DNA of 64,000 bases, from contig NC_073361.2 in assembly GCF_027580225.2 (NCBI RefSeq), forward strand, positions 30,615,001 through 30,679,000. The letters are read 5' to 3'. Positions 1-10,700 of the stretch are shown piece after piece. Under the pieces are notes generated by a model. The model had not been told where the DNA came from and did not search any database. It saw only the letters and a list, made by a program, of their open reading frames with translations. The stretch comes from Misgurnus anguillicaudatus. Its lineage: Eukaryota > Chordata > Actinopteri > Cypriniformes > Cobitidae. Both the position numbers and the translations under genes were made by a program. Each line of letters opens with the position of its first letter. Positions within the stretch are counted from its first letter, which is position 1.

Positions 1-83
1 GACAGTAGGTGGCGCTATGTAGTTTTGACACCTGCATGCAAGAAACATATATTAATTATGAACCAGAGAGTAACATAAATTCA

Positions 84-889
84 CTGCAAAAAATGACTTT
101 CTTACTTAATATTTTTGTCTTGTTTTCAGTACAAACATCTAAAAATTCTTGATGAGCAAAATGACACAAAAAATCTATGTTTAGACAAAAAATACAATTG
201 AAGTGAATGTGTGCTTTAAACAAGCAAAAAAAAAATTAATCTGCCAATGGGGTAAGAATATGTTTGTTGAATTAATTTTAATTTAATTTAATTTAATTTT
301 TTTGCTTTTTTACCCACAAATTCACTTCAATTTGATGTTTGTTTCTTTTTTGTCTAAAACTAGACTTACATCTTGATTTAAAGGGGACATTAAACAAGAA
401 TTTTTAAGATGTAAAATAAATCTTTGGTGTCCCCAGAGTACATATGTGAAGTTCTAGCTCAAAATACCATATATACAATTTATTGGGTAAGCAAAAAATC
501 TTAAACACTAAATTCAAGAAAAAATTTGCTTACCCAATTTTTTTTTTTTTTTTGACATTTTTGTTCTAAAAACTAGAGCTATTTTTGGGGTCGTTTTGCC
601 CATCAAGAAAATACATCTTAATTTAAGAATTTTTAGATATTTTTAAGTTAAATTTTTCTTGAAAGTCATTTTTTGTAGTGTGCAGATGAAGGGGCGGTAT
701 TATCCCCTTCTGACAGGTTGATCTTTTTCACATTTTGTAGCCTGATAGAAGCACTGGGGACCCAAATATAGCACGTAACATGGAAAAAGTCAGATTTATA
801 TGATATGTCCCATTTAAGAATTTTTAAAATATTTGTACTGAAAAAAAAATGAAAAAAATATTAAGTAAGAAAGCCGTTTTTTACAGTGT
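84..889. mobile_element. Three-layer MITE nest (TA-MITE / TTAA element / TA-MITE)
   Basis: The outer layer is a CACTGCAAAAAA-type MITE: left part 84-377, right end 818-889 finishing in ACAGTG. Its TTAA is split by a second element, 382-813, which begins AGGGGACAT, ends ATGTCCCAT and has TTAA on both sides (378-381 and 814-817). That element is itself interrupted at about 484-683 by the right-hand part of another CACTGC-type MITE, ending GTAGTG. The order of insertion is therefore readable: outer MITE first, then the TTAA element, then the inner MITE. Confidence 0.85.
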
Positions 890-1211
890 GATGAACAATA
901 CTAAAAACATACAAATGAGAGATGATCAAAATAAAGACGAGGAGTGGGGAAAACATTTTTACATGATAAACTATAGTAGATACCATAATATTCACTTTAG
1001 TAAACTGTACCAATATTTCACAACAACCATAAATTGTCATGGACCCAGAATGCACTATGCACAAAGCATAATGGCGGCCTCTACAGCTTAAAATTATTAT
1101 TACATGTGGGTATTTATGTTTTAAAGTATTTTTTAAGTAATGGAAATAAAGCATTGAAGCACTGAAGTTGATTTTTAGGCTGATTTAAATAAAAGCATCT
1201 GCTTTCAAATC

Positions 1212-1525
1212 GGGCTGTCAAATCGCGATTAATCACATACAAAATAAAAGTTTGTTTTTGCATAATATATTTGTGCGCACTATGTGTAATTATTTTGTAT
1301 ATTAATGCACACACATGCATGTATGTATATAAGAAACATTTATATATTTATATTTCTTTATATTTTGATATATTTTATTTTATATATAGATTTAAAAATA
1401 TATACAATGTATTAAATGTATGTGTGTGTTTATATATACATAATAATTACACACAATATACACGCAAATATAATAAACTTTAAGTTCGTATGCGATTAAT
1501 CAGGATTAATTCATTTTGACAGCCC
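1212..1525. mobile_element. Inverted-repeat element, GGGCTGTCAAA termini
   Basis: The left end GGGCTGTCAAATCGCGATTA is mirrored at the right by TTTTGACAGCCC, and both ends carry an inner GATTAAT motif. The interior is AT-rich, with ATGTGTGT-like stretches and no ORF of note. This is a non-autonomous DNA transposon in an ift140 intron; I do not assign a superfamily. Confidence 0.75.
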
Positions 1526-1578
1526 TAATAAATATAATTGTCTCTTTGTCGTTCCTTCTGTATATATCTGTCTTTTAG

Positions 1579-4500
1579 GCAGGTCATGTCTCTAAAGCAT
1601 TGGAGCTAGCATTTGCCACAGAGCAGTTTGGAGCCTTGCAGCTAATTGCAGAGGACCTAAATGAAACCAGTGATCCTGCCTTACTCGCACGCTGCTCAGA
1701 TTTCTTCATAAAACATGCTCAGTACCAGAAAGCAGTGGAATTGCTAGTGGCTGCCAAAAAGGTGAAGGCATAACCCACACACTGTCATACTCACCCATTC
1801 ATTTTAAAGGCGGGGTGCACGATTTTTGAAAAACGCTTTGGAAAGGTAGTCCAGCTGAGTACCAAAACACACTTGTAGCCAATCAGCATTAAGGGGTGTG
1901 TCTACTAACCGACATCATTGCCTGGGTTGCTTATGTGTGGGGCAGGTCTATCAAAAGAAGGTCCAGATTCTATTGGGTGGGGGAATGTTTGTTTAGGTGA
2001 TTTTAAATATCAACATTGGCTTTCAGAGATCATGCACCCCGCCTTTAACCTCAAGAAATAAATAAAAATAAACCACGGTTTAGTTTTAAAGGTCTGTGTT
2101 GTACATGTGTGTAGTACAATGAAGCGCTCCAGTTGTGTCTGGACCAGAGTTTGACCATCACCGACGATCTGGCTGAAAGTCTGACGGTGCCACGAGACTC
2201 CGCCCATCTGTCTGAAACCGTCCGGAAGGAACTGTTGGAGAAGATCGCCGACTGTTGTATGCGACAGGGCAACTACCATCTAGCGACTAAAAAATACACC
2301 CAGGCCGGCAATAAGATCAAGGTTTGACATATCTACAGATCGCAAGCTTTGTGTGCTAGTTACATTTACCTTTCACACTTTTCTTATACGTTCTTGTTTG
2401 TTTTTGACAGGCAATGCGAGCGCTGTTAAAATCTGGAGACACGGAGAAAATCGTGTTTTTTGCAGGCGTGTCCAGACAGAAGGAAATCTACGTCATGGCA
2501 GGCAACTATCTGCAGTCTCTGGACTGGAGGAACGACGCAGAGATCATGAAAAACATCATTGGCTTCTACACCAAAGGTCGCGCCCTTGACCTCCTCGCCG
2601 GCTTTTATGAGGCCTGTGCTGAGGTACTGAGAACGTGTCCAAAAGTATTGCAGAATATCGATCTGTATGACTTATACACGGTTTGTGTGAACGCATAGGT
2701 GGAAATTGACGACTATCAGAATTACGAGAAGGCGTACGGCGCTCTGACAGAAGCTTGTAAGTGTTTGTCGAAAATGAAGGGTCGCAGCGGAGACGAGACT
2801 GATGGCAGGTTTCTCGTACTAACACACAGACTCGGACTTATCAAGAAATTCATTCAGGCACAGAGGTACTCGTGAAACATGTTTATGTGTCTCTGTTTGT
2901 GTGTTTTTGTATTTGCTCTTGTCAACACTTGTGTTCAGAATGCATGAGGAGGATCCAGGTGAAGCAGTGCGTTTATGTGAGTCTCTGCTGGAAGAGAAAG
3001 ATCTGGACCCTGCTGTACGTGTGGGTGACGTCTATGGCTTTTTAGTCGAATACTACTGCCAACAGGGCAACTTCCAACAGGTATGTGTCTGAAACTGCCA
3101 ATATCTGTTTACATACACTGCAAAAAATGACTTTCTCACTTAGTATTTTTGTCTTGTTTTCAGTAGAAATATCTAAAAATTCTTAAATTAAGATGCTTTT
3201 TCTTGATGAGCAAAATGACCCTAGAAAATAAGTCTAGTTTTAAGACAAAAAATATACAATTTAAGTGAAATTGTCCTTAAAACAAGCAAAATTTTCTGCC
3301 AATGGGGTGAGAAAAAAAATTGTGAAATAAGATTTCTTTTTTCTTAAACACTTAATTCAAGTAAAATTTTCTTACCCCATTGGGCAGTTATTTTTGCTTG
3401 TTTTAAGCACAAATTCACTTAAATTGTATATTTTTTGTCTAAAAACTAGTATTATTTTCTTAGGTCATTTTGCTCATCAAGAAATACATCTTGATTTAAG
3501 AATTTTTAGATATTTCTACTGAAAACAAGACAAAAATACTAAGTAAGAAAGTCATTTTTTGCAGTGTACATACGCGGAAAAATTACACTGCAAAAAAAGA
3601 TTTTCAAGAAAAAAAATTCTTATTATTTTTTTGTCTAGTTTTCAGTAAAAATATCTAAAAATTCTTAAATTAAGATGCTTTTTCTTGATAAGCAAAATGA
3701 CCCAAGAATAGAAGTCTTGTTTTAAGACCAAAAATATCAAATTTAAGTGATTTTGTGCATAAACCAAGCAAAAAAGTCTGCCAATGCGGTAAGCAAATTT
3801 TTTTTGCTTAAACACTAAATTCAAGAATAATTTCGCTTGCCCCATTGGCAGATTTTTTTTGCTTGTTTTGTGCACAGAATCACTTAAATTTGATATTTTT
3901 TGTTTGAAAACTGGATTTGTTTTCTTGGGTCGTTTTGCTCATCAAAAAAAGTATCTTAATTGAATTTTTTTTAGATATTTTTACAGAAAACAAGACAAAA
4001 ATACTAAGAAATGTTTTTCTTGAAAATCGTATATTTTGCATTTTAAAGGGACACAAGGCGGCATTTTTATGTTAATAAATCATCTTCGTAAGTCGGTATA
4101 TGGTTAAATGACTCATTACATGACGAATGAAGACCCTCTCGCCCGCCCCTACCGTCTGTAGGAAGAATACCCCACTTCCAAGTTCGCTGTATCCGACCCG
4201 GTGTCCTTCAGTCTCGTAAAGTCTCAGATATAGAAAGCATTTACTCCCAGACACTAGGGGGAGCTAGTAGAGAAATAATACTCAGACTTGCCTGGTGTGC
4301 CTTTAACGTACACTGCAAAAAAAGATTTTCAAGAAAAAAATTCTTAGTATTTTTGTCTTGTTTTTTAGTAAAAATATCAAAAAATTCAAAAATTAAGATG
4401 CTTTTTCTTGATGAGCAAAGAAAATAAGTCTAGTTTTTAGACCAAAAATATCAAATTTAAGTGATTTTGTGCATAAATCAAGCAAAAAAAATCTGCCAAT

Positions 4501-5310
4501 GGGGTAAGCAATTATTATTTTTTTGAATTTTTCTTGAATTTTCTGACGAAGCTCGCGCTATTAAGCTCCGAGTTGTCCTAGACGCGACTCAATGCTGAGC
4601 TGCGTGGCTGGTGTGCGACCCCCTTAAGAGACTATTTTCTACGGAGCCCCTAAGGGGACATAGAGCAAAAATTTAATAAAGTTTAGGTTTGCGTGCGCAC
4701 GTAAAACTATCGAGTTTATAAAGTTTTGCTTTCACGTGCGCACGTGATAGTTTCACGTGCAAGCTCAATAGTTTCACGTGCACACACAAAGGTTTCATGT
4801 GCGCACACAAAGGTTTCACGTGAGAACGCGAAACTAAACTTTAAAAAAAATTCTGCACATGAAGGTTTCGCGTGAGCACATAAAAGTTTCACTTGAGCAC
4901 ATGAAACAAAACTTTTGATTTTTTTTACCCCAATGTACATACATTTATAGGTATGTGTTTAAGTAAAATGATAATTCTGCCAACTAGCGACAACATTTCT
5001 GCCAAATTCCCAATAAAACAATGTTTATATTTGCATTTATTTACATTTTTTTTTTTATGGATCCGATCTTAAATGCTGCAAGTTCAAATTCATTTCTCAA
5101 ATTTGTATTTTTGTGTATCAGGCATGGAGTAAACTGGAGGATCTCAGGTCAGCACGTCCCAGTGTAAATCTGAGTTTATATGTGAGTCAAAGCAGTCTAC
5201 AGGCGCTACAGAACGCTGCTGGAATCCGTCTGCCGTACGGACACACAACAAATACACACACGGGTGAAGATGATGAAGAGGTGGAGGAAGATGAGGACAT
5301 CAATCACTGA
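1579..5310 (+). CDS. ift140: IFT140, intraflagellar transport protein 140, C-terminal exons (partial)
   Basis: Six coding exons can be joined in frame: 1579-1761, 2115-2321, 2411-2623, 2699-2865, 2939-3080 and 5122-5310, about 366 residues. All introns have GT-AG ends, and exon phases agree throughout (only the 2865/2939 junction splits a codon). The product follows vertebrate IFT140 closely, for example [41 protein letters not shown] and [20 protein letters not shown]. These are the C-terminal TPR-like helical repeats; the N-terminal WD40 propellers lie off the left edge. The chain ends in an acidic tail ([11 protein letters not shown]) before TGA at 5310. IFT140 is a core subunit of the IFT-A complex, which drives retrograde transport in cilia and ciliary entry of membrane proteins. 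The last intron (3081-5121) is almost entirely MITEs plus a minisatellite. No frameshift is seen, so the gene looks functional. Confidence 0.96.
1808..2044. mobile_element. TTAA-bounded MITE in ift140 intron
   Basis: The element starts AGGCGGGGTGCACGAT and ends with the near-perfect inverse, ATCATGCACCCCGCCT. TTAA flanks it at 1804-1807 and 2045-2048. A second copy of the family is at 24520-24727. It fills most of the short intron 1762-2114, ending only 66 bases before the next acceptor. Confidence 0.88.
3116..4041. mobile_element. Two CACTGC-type palindromic MITEs in tandem
   Basis: Copy one, 3116-3566, runs CACTGCAAAAAATGAC to GTCATTTTTTGCAGTG and has TA on both outer sides (indeed TACATA on both), so the target duplication contains TA. 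Copy two, 3586 to about 4041, is a diverged subfamily starting CACTGCAAAAAAAGATTTTC. Both are near-complete hairpins: the arms share GATGAGCAAAATGACC-like and AAAACTAGACTTATTTT-like blocks around an AT-rich loop containing GCCAATGGGG. TA flanks suggest a Tc1/mariner-type origin (inference). Both lie in the last ift140 intron. Confidence 0.85.
4047..4302. mobile_element. TTAA-bounded element in last ift140 intron
   Basis: It is bounded by TTAA at 4043-4046 and 4303-4306. The ends AGGGACACAAGGC and GCCTGGTGTGCCT are imperfect inverses. It abuts the right end of the preceding MITE and lies directly before the next CACTGC-type copy. Inside, ACACTAGGGGGAGCT at 4251-4265 resembles a CTCF core; this is noted only as a motif. 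Confidence 0.7.
4314..4550. mobile_element. Truncated CACTGC-type MITE
   Basis: It opens with TA then CACTGCAAAAAAAGATTTTC and follows the second-subfamily MITE through its left arm and GCCAATGGGGTAAGC loop, then breaks off near 4550. The right arm is missing. Positions 4551-4684 after it are GC-richer unique sequence with no gene seen. Confidence 0.75.
4685..4915. repeat. Degenerate CACGTG-rich minisatellite
   Basis: This is a run of about ten imperfect units of roughly 20 bases built on GTTTCACGTG(C/A)GCACA(C)AAAG. Many units keep the palindrome CACGTG or a one-base variant. The array interrupts the AT-rich last intron of ift140, about 200 bases before the final acceptor at 5121. Confidence 0.7.
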
Positions 5311-5855
5311 GCAACAGATATCTGCCTTCAACATAACTGCGGTTCCTAATGCACACTGCTAGCCTACAAAATATTTACCCATTTCTTAAATGATGCCATA
5401 TCACTAATGGACTGCCAGATTTTCTCTAAACACTCTTGTAAATGGTGTAATGGGATAGTTGTGTGACTGGTAAAGTTAATTTCTCTTAACTAGAGTAGTT
5501 CATGTATGAATGCACAAGATGCACTTATGTATGTAAAATGATTTGTTGGTTCAACTTGAAAAAGTAAGTAGTAGTTTATTTTGAGTTCATTTAACTTAAG
5601 AATATTAGTTGACACAATATTTTTACACAACTTTTTTAAATCAACTAATATTTTAAAGCCAAATTAACTAAAAATTTGAAGTAACCAGGTAACTTACTTT
5701 TTTAAGTTGAACCAACGAATCATTTTTACAGTGTGTGTGGCCTTATGAATGAACACACAGGGACCACGATTTTTGTCAGTTTGTACAATTATTTAAAGAT
5801 GAGACCTGTTCGGATATATTTGTATATGTTTTAATAAATTTTTCTACATATCTAT
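5311..5855 (+). other. ift140: ift140 3' UTR with poly(A) signal
   Basis: The 3' UTR follows the TGA at 5308-5310. The first canonical AATAAA is at 5833-5838, with U/G-rich sequence downstream, so cleavage near 5850-5860 is likely (inference). Positions 5529-5733 within it are an imperfect palindromic MITE: inverted GTTGGTTCAACTT-type arms ending in ACAGTG. The mature transcript could therefore fold a long hairpin. Confidence 0.65.
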
Positions 5856-7625
5856 CTTGCTTTTCAGTGAATAATTTAAATGACAGCCCCTACAAATCTC
5901 ATATATTGTCAAACGTTTATGGTGAGCAGATTTCTGTGTTGAAGGTATTCAATATGCGTATATTTCGTAGAAAAAATGATGTGCATCACTACAAGCAGAT
6001 CATGATAATCATTACGACTGAGAACACGCCATTTTTTTCTCAAATTTGATGTATCGGCTTGGCTTTTTATAGCCCCCTATACTTACATTCACTAATCCTT
6101 AAGTTCAGTAATTTGGTCCACTTGAATGAGTGAATAAAAATGAATATGCAGCATAGTTAACAAAAAATGTATTCATGCAAAATGCATATACACATATATT
6201 TTCATAACATTTATATATTTTCACAGTTATAACTTAGTAAAAATGTAAAAAAAATTAAATAAAATGAACAATATTTATAAAATTTAAAATGTTTTTATTT
6301 TTTCAAGAAGCATTTAATCAGTGTACATAATGTTGGATGTTGGCTTTTGTTTAGCTAACCGCACCATATCAGCATATATAAAGCAAAAAAAAGTTTGTCT
6401 ATACAGCTGCTTTAAAATAATGTGCAATAAATAATCAATGAAACTGAACTGAGTTTAATTTAATGCATCAAAAGTTATGCCGCCTTATGCTTCAACGCAT
6501 GTTAAATACATGATAATTTACAAAACTTACAGCAGGCGTCAGTTTCTTCTGTGTATTCAGTGTTTCATTTAAATGCATCAGGGGGTTGTTTCACAATTAG
6601 GAATGCCGGCAAGCTAAACAATAACTGGTGTGGATTTACAACCCATTTCCATTGTGAAAGACAAAAGGGGGTTTGAGCTGTCACAAGAGTCCTTAATACA
6701 TTTCACATTTACCAAACAGAAGAACCAATTCAGCAAACCTGTTTCCACAACACAACTGAGCTGATAGTCCTGTGAGCCATGTTTTTGACAAGCAATGATA
6801 CTCCAGGCTATGTGTCATGTTTTGTTGCAATGCCTCGAAAGGGATTTTAGTAAACATTAAAACAAACATTGTTGAATAGATGCACCACAAATATTGCATA
6901 ATCACATGCACATAAATGTTACTACTTTTTGCATGTTATATATTTCTTTGAATATCTTATTAAATATACTGTAATAACAGTATTGTTGTACACAATGCAA
7001 AAAGTATGACTTTCAGTACAATGGATTTTCTTGATGAGCAAAATGACCTAAGAAAATAAGTCTAGTTTTTAAACCCGAAATATACAATTTAAGTGAATTT
7101 AAAGAAAAAAAATCAGCCCAAGCACATTTTTCTAGAATTTGTCTTGTTTTTGTTTGTTTTAAGCACAAATTTATACAAATTTGCTAGCTTTTTGTTTAAA
7201 AACTAGACTTATTTTCTTTTTCTTTAAGAATTTTTAGATATTTGTACTGAAAACAAGAAAAAATACTAAGTTGCAGTGCAAAATATGCAGTCAGGCTTGT
7301 GCCATGTGTGCCAAGTGTTTTATAAAATAACACAATGATTTTTCTACCATTTATTGAGTATATTACACAGAAAAAAATATTCATTCAATTTACTCAATTT
7401 TTTAAGGTAAGTGGTTGCAATCAATTTATTTAAGCTACATTTAAACAAAAGTTTTTTATTTTATTTTTCTATTTATTTTTGTTTAGATGTAGCTTAAATA
7501 AATTGATTGCAACCACTTACCCTAAAATTTTTTGTAAATTGAATGTATAATTTTTAGTGAATAATTTTCAGTGTACTAACCAAGTCATCAACAAATCTTT
7601 TATTTTGTCCATGACTCGTGTTTCC
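5856..7625. other. ift140-ccdc78 intergenic gap
   Basis: There is AT-rich sequence without a gene to 6992. Positions 6993-7288 are a badly decayed CACTGC-type MITE. Positions 7372-7573 are a clear inverted repeat with arms of about 80 bases (shared GGTAAGTGGTTGCAATCAAT and its complement). The short ORFs here are A/T-biased and I could not support any as coding. Confidence 0.6.
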
Positions 7626-7681
7626 TGTTTACCTCAGAGACTGATGTCTTTATCTTTACTTCCATGGAGACTCATGTTTAT
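7626..7681 (+). promoter_or_regulatory. Candidate ccdc78 ciliary promoter: forkhead / X-box-like / forkhead
   Basis: Three motifs sit 39-94 bases before the first ccdc78 ATG. TGTTTAC at 7626-7632 and TGTTTAT at 7675-7681 both fit the forkhead consensus TGTTTAY used by FOXJ1. Between them, ACTTCCATGGAGAC at 7658-7671 fits the loose RFX X-box RYYNYY-N2-RRNRAC on both halves, though not the strict GTNRCC half-site. FOXJ1 and RFX factors are established activators of motile-cilium genes. That these copies are used is inference. Confidence 0.4.
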
Positions 7682-7719
7682 AGAAACCAGACTGTACACC
7701 GACTCTCTTCAGACACCTG

Positions 7720-10700
7720 ATGATGATGATGGACTCTATGAATGAACCAACCTCACTAAACCAACTTCACGAGCAAATATCCACTTTAACAGATGAGAAT
7801 GTAAGACAGTTTTATATCATATGCAAGAAATAATGCTAACATTACCATATATATTTATATAACTAATACATCCATACAGTATAGTGCTACATTGTAAAAA
7901 ATACTTTGCTACCTTTAAATTTTTTGTTGAATCAACTCGGATTTACAAGTCATTTCAACATACTATTATTTATCTTGACTAGAGATGAGTTGTTATAACT
8001 ACAGGCGAGTTGTTATAACTTATTAATTTAAGTTGACTTTTCTCAACTATATTTTATAAGTTGTGACAACTCATCTCTGTTGACAGGACTTGTAAATCTG
8101 AGTTAAACAAAAAATTTTAAGGCAGCAAAGTATTTTTTTACAGTGTAACAGATGATTCGATATTTTTTACATGTCATTACACTATGCCTCATACTTTCAC
8201 TGAAAAAAAACTTTCTTACTTAGTATATTTGTCTTGTTTTCAGTACAAATATCTAAAAAATCTTAAATTAAGATGCATTTTCATGATGAGCATAATGACT
8301 GAAGAAAAATGTCCAGTTTTTAGACAACAAATATAACATTTAAGTGAATTTGTGCTAAAAACAAGTGAAAAAAATCATTGCCCCATTGGCAGATTGTTTA
8401 GCTTGTTTTAAATAAAATTTTCAGTAATTCAGTAAGTAGTAATTCAATTACATTTGATATTTTTTTTAAACTTCGACTTTCGTTTTTAGCTCATTTTGCT
8501 AATTAAGAAAACATCTTGGTTTAAGAATTTTTTTTAAATTTGTGATGAAAATACCCAAGAAAAATTCCCAAGAAAATAAGTCTAGTTTTTAGACCAAAAA
8601 TATCAAATTTAAGTAATTTGTGCATAAAACATCCAAAAAATCTGCCAATGGGGTAGCAAAAAATCTTAAAACATTTTTCTTAAACTCTAAATTCAAGAAA
8701 AATTCAAGAAAAATTTGCTTACCCCATTGGCAGATTTTTTTGCTTGTTTTATGCACAAAATCACTTAAATTTGATATTTATTTTCTAAAAACTAGACTTA
8801 TTTTCTAGACTTATTAAACGTATTTACAAGACAAAAATACTAAGGATCTTGAAAAGATGTTCTTGAAAATCATTTTTTGCAGTGTATACACTGCGAAAAA
8901 TTACTTTCTTACTTAGTATTTTTGTCTTGTTTTCAGTATAAATATCGAAAAATTCTTAAATCAAGATGTATTTTCTTGATGATCAAAATTACCGAAAAAA
9001 ATAAATCTAGTTTTTAGACAAAAAATATAAAATTTAAATGAATTTGTGCTTACAACAAGCAAAAATATCTGCCAAAGGGGCAAACTTGACCCGTTTGGTT
9101 GTAGTTTAACCTATGCGGGCATGTTTTAACCCATTGTAAACATTTTCTAGTTTAATTTAACCCAACAGCTGGGTTTGTCCCTTTTTGACCCAACGCTGGG
9201 TTGAAAATAACCCAACATTTTGTCTTGTCATGGGTCATTGTAATGTTGATATACAGTCTATATATTTTGTCTATACAGGTACAGCTGCGTGAACGTAATG
9301 AAGTGCTGTTCAGTAAGCTTGGCTCGGTCCAGAACAAACTTGGCCAGCAGGCCGCTTCAAAGAGCGATCTATCCGTCAAACTGGTCCAATGTGAAGAAGA
9401 AAAGCTGAAGGTAGGAAATGGGTTTGATTCTTATGTAATACACCTATATGTATACATTAAAGGTCCACTGTGTAGACTTTTAGCGGCATCTAGTGGTGAG
9501 ATTGTGAATTGCAACCAATGACTTAGCCCACAGCTCACCTCTCCCTTTCGAGACGCATAGAGAAGCTACGGTAGCCGCCACAGGACAAACATGTCATCGT
9601 CTGAGATAATATAGTAATAAATGCGCTCTGTAGAGAATATATATTGCATTTCTCAAGTCAAGAGATCCTTCTAAAAGTTACAGTGTGCACCTTTAAATTG
9701 CATAAATGTATTTGCTTCATAATCAGATGCTCTACTTTAAATGTCATATTTTTGTGTTTCAGATCTCAAAAAACCTTGTAGATGTACAAATAGATGCCAA
9801 TAAAATGAGAGAGAAGTATGAAGCAGAGATCTTTGAGCTGAAAAACATGGTAGCCTACTTTTAATTCATGGTGACTCACCTAAAGGGATGGATGGCTATG
9901 TATTGATGTATATATTTTATGCTCTCTCCCAGGTTTTATCCCAGGACGGCACCATCTCATCTCTTCAGATGGAGCGAGATCGGCTTAGACAGGAAGCGTC
10001 GGCATCGTCGGCACGTTTAGAAATCATTGAGAGAAGTGAGCGTGACCTGGCCGAAGAGCACGCGGTGCTAAAGGCCGATTTTCTTTCAATGAGTGCCGCT
10101 TATGAGAGAGAGCGTGCGCACACCGAAGAGCTCAGCGGCGAGCTGCTCACCCTCGCACAAACACACGACACACTCCTGCGAGAGAGAGAGCGCACACACA
10201 GACACACGCTGGAGGTGGAGAGGGTTCGAGCGCTCCTCAGTAGGGCATCACAAAACAGAGTCAGGGTCTCGCATCACTTAATTATTTATTGATTTTTCAC
10301 AAACACAAACAGCTTACTTTATATTCAACAGCACTAACTGATACATTTCATTTTATTTTTATGACAGCCCGAGGATTTTGAACAGAGCAAAGTCCCGCAG
10401 GTGAGAAATGTAAGAATGTTGATTGATCAGTCATGTATGCCTATAAATAAATGTTTATTGTAGTTTTTGTGATGATGTTGTTACTGTAATGTTGTTTTTT
10501 GATGTAGGAAGTGCACAATATCATGAAAGATGAGCTGGAAAAACTGAGGAAAAGTTACGAAGGGCAACAGCGACAACTGGAGGAGAAAGTGTGAGACACA
10601 AACACTCAGGCCCTGTTTACACATCACATTGTCTGATTACGAAACACCCAAAATGAGCATTATGCTCAAGCTTTAGGTTTTCTAATATTTGAATTTTTTA

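Larger units (their letters stand above)
1..1578. repeat. ift140 intron (partial): nested MITEs, no exon
   Basis: This is the part of an ift140 intron that lies upstream of the first exon visible here. Positions 84-889 are a three-layer transposon nest and 1212-1525 a separate inverted-repeat element; both are listed on their own. Positions 890-1208 are AT-rich sequence in which I recognise nothing. I found no stretch matching the IFT140 protein before 1579, so the remaining exons lie to the left of the window. Confidence 0.7.

Noticed and set aside
1..20. CTCF-like GTAGGTGGCGCTA at the left edge
   Set aside because: The upstream half of the core motif does not fit, and the site is too close to the edge to judge.
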